A stretch of DNA of 10,434 nt from an uncultured Bacteroidales bacterium (lineage in GTDB: Bacteria > Bacteroidota > Bacteroidia > Bacteroidales > UBA932), in the NCBI GenBank assembly GCA_945983015.1, contig CAMFSN010000053.1:1-10434 (forward strand). Reading direction: 5' to 3'. The stretch's first letter is position 1; every line of letters starts with the position of its first letter. Shown here piece by piece: positions 6,077 to 10,434 of the stretch. The position numbers and the translations under genes are program-made. The notes below the pieces were generated by a model. The model did not search any database, was not told the DNA's origin, and worked only from the letters and a program-made list of their open reading frames with translations.

Positions 6077-6467
6077 TGAGTTTCAATCCGCTGGCACTGT
6101 TCCACAGCCATATAGTCTCGCCTTCGAGTTTTACTACTTCCAAGGCGAGATTTCTTTTTATCCTGTTCATCCCGTTAGGCTCTGTCCATTCCAGATAGGA
6201 GGCTATGACCGTGGAAGACTCTTCCTCAGGCCTGGAGTTCAGTTTTACTATAAAATAATCCGACATATTGTCAGTGTGAGCACGGAACTCAAGGCGTTGG
6301 GAATTATAGGCCCATTGGCAGCTGGAAGGATTATAGAGGAAAACGCATTCCTTGCCGGATTCCAGTCGGATGGTATCGTCAAGCAGGAATTCCGGCGTGT
6401 AAGTGTTCTGATTGCAGGAAGTGGCAAGGCAGAGCGACAGGGCGAGTATGAAGGCTAGTCTTTTCAT
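6060..6467 (-). CDS. Small predicted lipoprotein of unknown function
   Basis: I do not recognise the family. The 135-residue product begins with a lipoprotein-type signal (MKRLAFILALSLCLATSC), with a lipobox ATSC and modifiable Cys18, so a mature lipoprotein of about 118 residues is predicted in the cell envelope. The rest is rich in alternating hydrophobic residues and aromatics (CVFLYNPSSCQWAY, IASYLEWTEP, ETIWLWNS), which suggests a small beta-sandwich; Cys41 and Cys50 could form a disulfide. The start ATG overlaps the metalloprotease stop by 4 nt (ATGA), so it is the last gene of the atp-protease operon and very probably works with, anchors or restrains that protease; this is inference from coupling only. 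The stop (6060-6062) lies inside the convergent cysteine-peptidase gene. The antisense frame is also long, but the signal peptide and coupling support this strand. Confidence 0.8.
   Translation of the reverse strand: MKRLAFILALSLCLATSCNQNTYTPEFLLDDTIRLESGKECVFLYNPSSCQWAYNSQRLEFRAHTDNMSDYFIVKLNSRPEEESSTVIASYLEWTEPNGMNRIKRNLALEVVKLEGETIWLWNSASGLKLTILLP
6114..6161 (+). terminator. Probable intrinsic terminator of the tyrS operon, embedded in the opposing lipoprotein gene
   Basis: A 9-bp perfect stem TCTCGCCTT (6116-6124) with AAGGCGAGA (6142-6150) extends by one G-T wobble and one A-T pair (6114-6115 with 6151-6152). The loop is 17 nt. It is followed on the plus strand by TTTCTTTTTAT, a usable T tract. 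It begins 37 bases after the cysteine-peptidase stop, in the correct orientation for the rightward operon. The whole element is coding sequence of the lipoprotein on the minus strand, which lacks a T tract on its own side. The loop is longer than ideal, so this is likely but not certain. Confidence 0.6.
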
Positions 6468-8065
6468 CGTATCTCTTTGTTAATCACATCTATGGAGCCA
6501 TCTTCATAGAGCAGTTCAGCTCTAAGGGTCCCGCTTTTTGTAATATGGTAATAGCCTTCTGAATCCACGGTGATGCTCTCTCCGTCGAAGCTCCAGCGAA
6601 TCTCCACTGCATTATAGGAATTGAAGACCTGCAGCGGGATTTTTTTCTTATCCAAGCCCTTTGTCAAGATAAATGGAATGGTATTCCTCTCGTCTATCCT
6701 AAGGGTTTTGAAATAGTTGACTCTAGAATAGTTCTCGCTGGAGGTATGCACCGTCAACTCCACTTTGTAGAGGCAGTTATCCTTCAGCCCGTCTATGTTC
6801 AGAGTAATCCCTCCAGCATCGTTAAGTCCTTGTTCTATAGTGATTTCCTCTGCATCTTCAGAACTAAGCACTATGCTGGCGCTGGTAAATTCGTCCTTCA
6901 CGAACTCGTCCAGGCTCCAACTTAGCAGGGCCGCCGTCTGAAAGCTCAGGATCTCCGCCTGACTTATCGGCCTTATCACTTTGAAACTCACACTTCCATC
7001 CTCCAGTCTCTGTATATTCTTCAAGGCCAATTCCGCTGTGCCTCCGCTCCAGAATCCCAGATTCGGGCTGCTTTCAGAAGATATGCTCTGTCCCGCCAGC
7101 GCGGGGAAAAAGACTTTAGAGACCGTGTCGGCATCCGGAGTCGCTTCCAGAAGCAGGGCGCAAGGATGGTCCGGTCTGCAGTTCACCTGATTCAGGCTCC
7201 ACCTCTCTTGCGCGCTCAGGCTCTTGTCGTAATAGGAGGAGTAACCCGCCTTGTTGGTCGAGGCGTCTATATGATATACGAGCATTCCTTCGCCTCCTAT
7301 ATACTCGTCCCAGCCCTCCTGGACACGGCTTTCGAACAGATAGTATTCCGCTGTTTTGTCCGTCGGCATATAGAGATAGCGAGCGCTTCGGCTGATAGGT
7401 TCCAATACGTATTCACCTACTCTTAAGGTGTCACATTCTCCGAGCCCCAGAAGATGATAATCCAGGGCGCAGAGTCCGGCCGGTGTATTCATCCCGTTAT
7501 TCCTCTCCCCCTTGTCCATCAAGGCCAATTTCCCCCACAATCCCTTGCTCTTCCCTCCGCTCAGCTCCTCGTCGGTGTCGTAAAGGTCCTTAAGACCCAG
7601 TATGTGTCCGTATTCGTGGCAAATCATACCCATTCCTATGGCCTGCCCTTCGAAAAATTCGCTCACCACAAAATAACTGCCATTGAACTTCGAGGCCAGG
7701 CTCTCGTGCGGCCAAATTTCCCCTCCGGAGAAGATAACTCCTATGTTCTTATCGTAGTCATCCATATTCAGCAGCTTACTGCACTGCTTGAAGGCTTCCA
7801 TTACGGCGAGTTGAGCGGTCTGGGTGCTGTATCTGCCTTGTGTCAGCTTTATGATCGGGGCCAATTCGAACTCCCTTGGGTACTTTCCCTCCAGTCTTTC
7901 GAAATACTGGCTGCATCGCCCTATCAGGCTGTCCAGCTGCTCAGTGCTGAAGGAAAAACTTAGGGAGTTTATCTCCACCGGCATAATCAGCACCTTCTTC
8001 TGCTGGGCATGTGTTATGCTCAGAGAAAGCAGGATGCAGAAAAGGGCTGAAAGCAGTCGTTTCAT
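6464..8065 (-). CDS. Secreted M6-type zinc metalloprotease
   Basis: This is a predicted exported metalloendopeptidase of the M6 (immune inhibitor A-like) group. The 533 residues start with a signal peptide (MKRLLSALFCILLSLSITHA, cleavage after Ala20, then Gln-Gln). The zinc site is the extended motif HEYGHILGLKDLYDTD at 150-165, with His150, Glu151, His154 and Asp160 in the HExxHxxGxxD pattern; LWGKLALMDKG with Met183 fits the Met-turn. YYLFESRVQEGWDEYIGGEG and MLVYHID at about 241-267 are also typical of M6 proteins. The C-terminal third (from about 370) looks like Ig-like beta domains. There is no evident type IX secretion tail, so periplasmic or envelope-associated action is possible. The ATG overlaps the atpG stop by 4 nt (ATGA) and its stop overlaps the lipoprotein start in the same way. 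No separate promoter space exists, so expression is probably tied to the ATP synthase operon unless a promoter lies inside atpG. Confidence 0.92.
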   Translation of the reverse strand: MKRLLSALFCILLSLSITHAQQKKVLIMPVEINSLSFSFSTEQLDSLIGRCSQYFERLEGKYPREFELAPIIKLTQGRYSTQTAQLAVMEAFKQCSKLLNMDDYDKNIGVIFSGGEIWPHESLASKFNGSYFVVSEFFEGQAIGMGMICHEYGHILGLKDLYDTDEELSGGKSKGLWGKLALMDKGERNNGMNTPAGLCALDYHLLGLGECDTLRVGEYVLEPISRSARYLYMPTDKTAEYYLFESRVQEGWDEYIGGEGMLVYHIDASTNKAGYSSYYDKSLSAQERWSLNQVNCRPDHPCALLLEATPDADTVSKVFFPALAGQSISSESSPNLGFWSGGTAELALKNIQRLEDGSVSFKVIRPISQAEILSFQTAALLSWSLDEFVKDEFTSASIVLSSEDAEEITIEQGLNDAGGITLNIDGLKDNCLYKVELTVHTSSENYSRVNYFKTLRIDERNTIPFILTKGLDKKKIPLQVFNSYNAVEIRWSFDGESITVDSEGYYHITKSGTLRAELLYEDGSIDVINKEIR

Positions 8066-8913
8066 TTGTCAGTGTTTCCGCCCGCCAGATCCAATATCTC
8101 GGCTGTGATGCTGGCCTGTCGGGTCTTGTTATATTCGAGAGTGAGTTCAGAGAGCATATTCTCTCCATTGTCAGTGGCAGTCTGCATCGCCACTGTCCTG
8201 GCCGAGTGCTCGGCAAGGCAGGAGTCCAGCAGGATGGAGTAGAATTGAATTTTCAAGACCTTGTAGAGCAATTCTTTCTGAATCTCTTTCTTGTCTGGTT
8301 CCAGGATGAAAAGATCCTCCACTTTGTCTTCTCCGAGGTACTGCTTGGCTTCCAGCTGCATAGGCAGGAAAGTCTTGCAAATCGGCTCCTGCCTGGAGGC
8401 GGAGCAGTGCTGAGAATACACGATTTTCAGCTCCTGGAATTTTCCCTCTTCAAAACCTTTTATAAGTTCTTCGGCGAGTTTGCAGGCTTCAGTGTAGGAA
8501 GGTCTGTCCAGGAGCTTGTCCATCTGACAATTGCACCTGTAGCCTTTTTTGCTCATCGCCTCGTTAATTTTCTTTCCTATGAAATAGCAGACAGGATCCT
8601 CCCCGCTTTCTTCCAACACCTTGGAAGTTAGCTTGATAATGGCAGAGTTGAAGCTCCCGCAAAGGGCTGTGTTAGAACTCAGAGCCACTACGCAGCAGCG
8701 TGGCGCAGCTTCTTTTGCTGCCGGCAATTGAAGGGCCTCTCCACCTAAAGTCTCCAGGCATTTTTCCAGTTCTGCCCTGTACTCGTTAAGCGGAGTCAGC
8801 AACTGCTGGGTCTTATGGAGTTTTGCGCTGGAGAGTAGCTTCATCGCAGAAGTTATCTTCAGGGTCCCCTTGACCGAGCCTATCCTTTCTTTTATTTCTT
8901 TAAGTGCTGCCAT
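8062..8913 (-). CDS. atpG: ATP synthase F1 subunit gamma
   Basis: This subunit is the central rotor shaft of F1, coupling rotation of the membrane ring to catalysis in the alpha-beta hexamer. The 283 residues have nearly the usual length. The conserved N-terminal helix reads LKEIKERIGSVKGTLKITSAMKLLSSAKL and the conserved C-terminal helix contains LAEHSARTVAMQTATDNGENML followed by LTLEYNKTRQASITAEILDLAGG. The middle (ALSSNTALCGSFNSAIIKL) matches the family LCGxFN strand. The ATG at 8911-8913 is one base after the atpA stop, and its own stop overlaps the metalloprotease start, so it is translated within one polycistronic unit with both. Two cysteines in CNCQ near the middle are not typical but lie in a variable region. 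Confidence 0.96.
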   Translation of the reverse strand: MAALKEIKERIGSVKGTLKITSAMKLLSSAKLHKTQQLLTPLNEYRAELEKCLETLGGEALQLPAAKEAAPRCCVVALSSNTALCGSFNSAIIKLTSKVLEESGEDPVCYFIGKKINEAMSKKGYRCNCQMDKLLDRPSYTEACKLAEELIKGFEEGKFQELKIVYSQHCSASRQEPICKTFLPMQLEAKQYLGEDKVEDLFILEPDKKEIQKELLYKVLKIQFYSILLDSCLAEHSARTVAMQTATDNGENMLSELTLEYNKTRQASITAEILDLAGGNTDK

Positions 8914-8914
8914 T

Positions 8915-10434
8915 CTATGACTTTATCAAACTGCTGCAAGTCAGGGCCGCCGTCTCTTCTATGGCCGCCGTCTCCTCTTTAGTAAGTATTCCTTCTGCCA
9001 ATTTTTTCAGCACTTCAGGCTTCTGGCTGCGCATATTCTCCAGGAAGCGCTGCTCGAAGAGAGGAACTTGGCCTAAGTCAATGTCTGCCATAAGGGCGTG
9101 GGTGCCGCAGTACAAAATGGCGACCTGCTCTCCCACGTTCATAGGGCTGTACTGCGGCTGAACCAGCAGTTTACTGTTCTTGCGCCCCTTGTCCAAACTG
9201 GCCTGGGTCACCTTGTCTATGTCAGAGGAGAACTTGGAGAAACTCTCGAGTTCTTTGTACTGGGCCTGTTCTATCTTCAGGGTTCCGGCCACCTTCTTCA
9301 TACTCTTGATCTGGGCGGCACCACCTACTCGGGATACAGATATTCCGACATTGACCGCCGGTCTTATGCCCTCGTTGAAAAGTCCGCTCTCGAGATATAT
9401 CTGTCCGTCAGTGATGGAGATCACATTGGTCGGGATATAGGCTGAGACATCTCCGGCCTGGGTTTCGATGATAGGAAGGGCTGTAAGGGAGCCTCCTCCC
9501 TTAACTTTGCCTTTCAGGCAGGCCGGCAGGTCGTTCATCTTCTCCGCCACGCTCTGTTCGGAGATGATTTTAGCGGCTCTTTCCAAGAGTCTGGAGTGCA
9601 GGTAGAATACGTCTCCTGGGTAAGCCTCGCGACCGGATGGGCGTCTTAGGATAAGGGATACCTCTCTGTAGGCCACGGCTTGTTTTGAGAGGTCGTCATA
9701 GACTACCAGGGCGGCTCTACCACTGTCTCTGAAGTATTCCCCTATGGCTGCACCGGCGAATGGGGCGTAGTATCTCAGGGCTGCGGCCACGGCTGCCGTG
9801 GCTGCCACCACGACGGTATATTCCAGGGCTCCGTGATTACGAAGGGTCTCCACTATGTTAGCTACTGTGGAGCCTTTCTGGCCTATAGCCACGTAGATGC
9901 AGTACACAGGCTCTCCCTTTAGGTAATTCTCCCTCTGGTTGATAATAGTGTCTATGGCTATGGCAGTCTTTCCTGTCTGTCGGTCCCCGATAATCAACTC
10001 TCTCTGACCCCTTCCTATAGGAATCATAGAGTCTATGGCCTTGATTCCGGTCTGAAGGGCCTCGTTAACCGGCTGGCGGAAGATTACTCCGGGGGCCTTT
10101 CTCTCCAAAGGCATATCCAGGACTTCCCCCTTAATGGGACCCATTCCATCCAGAGGCTTGCCCAGAGGGTCCACCACGCGTCCCAACAGACCTTCTCCCA
10201 CCGGGATGGAGGCGATGCGTCCTGTTCTGGACACTCTCATACCCTCGGAAACCAAATCCGTTGGTCCCAGCAATATGGCACCTATGTTATCCTCTTCCAG
10301 GTTCATAGCCACAGCCATTATGCCGTTTTCGAAGCGGAGCAATTCTCCTGACTGGCAGTTCTCCAATCCGAAGATTCGGGCCACTCCGTCGCTGACCTGC
10401 AGCACATAGCCCACCTCTTCCCATCCGGCAGAGA
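8915..10434 (-). CDS. atpA: ATP synthase F1 subunit alpha, 5'-truncated by the window edge
   Basis: Alpha is the non-catalytic nucleotide-binding subunit of the F1 hexamer. The frame is open to the right edge; an in-frame GTG at 10414 is not the true start, because six more codons before it (SAGWEE) continue the family alignment into VGYVLQVSDGVARIFG. About 505 residues are visible, so roughly 20 N-terminal residues are missing. Visible landmarks are FENGIMAVAMNLEEDNIG, LERKAPGVIFRQPV, Walker A GDRQTGKT, IGQKGSTVA, PFAGAAIGEYFRD, Walker B LVVYDD, RRPSGREAYPGDVFYLHSRLLERAAK, the ITDGQIYLE strand and SVSRVGGAAQIKSMKKVAG, which carries the arginine finger. One oddity is ATAAVAAALRYYAPF, where relatives have ATASDPA or ATASESA and hence an acidic residue. 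The TAG stop at 8915-8917 is one base before atpG. The rest of the operon lies outside the window to the right. Confidence 0.97.
   Translation of the reverse strand, partial: SAGWEEVGYVLQVSDGVARIFGLENCQSGELLRFENGIMAVAMNLEEDNIGAILLGPTDLVSEGMRVSRTGRIASIPVGEGLLGRVVDPLGKPLDGMGPIKGEVLDMPLERKAPGVIFRQPVNEALQTGIKAIDSMIPIGRGQRELIIGDRQTGKTAIAIDTIINQRENYLKGEPVYCIYVAIGQKGSTVANIVETLRNHGALEYTVVVAATAAVAAALRYYAPFAGAAIGEYFRDSGRAALVVYDDLSKQAVAYREVSLILRRPSGREAYPGDVFYLHSRLLERAAKIISEQSVAEKMNDLPACLKGKVKGGGSLTALPIIETQAGDVSAYIPTNVISITDGQIYLESGLFNEGIRPAVNVGISVSRVGGAAQIKSMKKVAGTLKIEQAQYKELESFSKFSSDIDKVTQASLDKGRKNSKLLVQPQYSPMNVGEQVAILYCGTHALMADIDLGQVPLFEQRFLENMRSQKPEVLKKLAEGILTKEETAAIEETAALTCSSLIKS

Noticed and set aside
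5943..6458. 171-codon plus-strand frame opposite the lipoprotein gene
   Set aside because: It overlaps the end of the cysteine peptidase out of frame and is antisense to a gene with a clear lipoprotein signal and ATGA coupling; its protein shows no domain.
7454..7963. 169-codon plus-strand frame opposite the M6 protease
   Set aside because: It is antisense to the zinc-site region of the protease and shows no independent protein features.
8011..8631. 206-codon plus-strand frame opposite atpG and the protease start
   Set aside because: It is a long shadow frame; its hydrophobic, Phe-rich composition is what the antisense of Glu/Lys-rich helices gives.

Overview
The window fits a chromosomal segment of a Bacteroidetes bacterium, most likely of the order Bacteroidales. 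This rests on close family resemblance of TyrS, RbfA, the LolC/E-like permease and AtpA to Bacteroidales proteins, on start sites without Shine-Dalgarno sequences, on TAAATTTG elements that match the Bacteroidetes -7 consensus TAnnTTTG, and on the atpA-atpG order. The base composition is about half G+C. The genus cannot be read from the sequence.

Layout from left to right. (1) The 3' part of a DUF5131 (phage Gp37/Gp68-like) gene on the plus strand runs off the left edge. (2) It converges on tpiA (triose-phosphate isomerase, minus strand) across 119 bp that hold a weak hairpin and a 12-bp direct repeat. (3) A 424-bp divergent intergenic region separates tpiA from tyrS. It carries a promoter-like element at each end and, on the tpiA side, three tandem units of exactly 51 bp, each containing a GTGAGT...ACTCAC inverted repeat. 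Because 51 is a multiple of three, the array can also be read as a 48-codon open frame with a 17-residue period. (4) A tight plus-strand operon follows: tyrS, rbfA, a LolC/E-like FtsX-family permease and a secreted C1B (bleomycin-hydrolase/PepC type) cysteine peptidase, with junctions of -1, +6 and -4 nt. (5) A minus-strand operon runs in from the right: atpA (5' end outside the window), atpG, a secreted M6-type zinc metalloprotease and a small lipoprotein, with junctions of +1, -4 and -4 nt.

The two operons collide tail to tail with a 17-nt overlap of coding sequence, leaving no intergenic space. The best intrinsic-terminator candidate for the rightward operon (6114-6161) lies inside the lipoprotein gene on the opposite strand.

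Most genes are housekeeping: glycolysis, tRNA charging, 30S maturation and the F1 part of ATP synthase. The accessory content is two predicted exported proteases, each translationally coupled to an operon of core genes. The items most worth a second look are the 51-bp palindromic array, the ATGA coupling of an M6 protease and a lipoprotein to the ATP synthase genes, and the antisense-embedded terminator. I see no convincing previously undescribed multi-gene system here.
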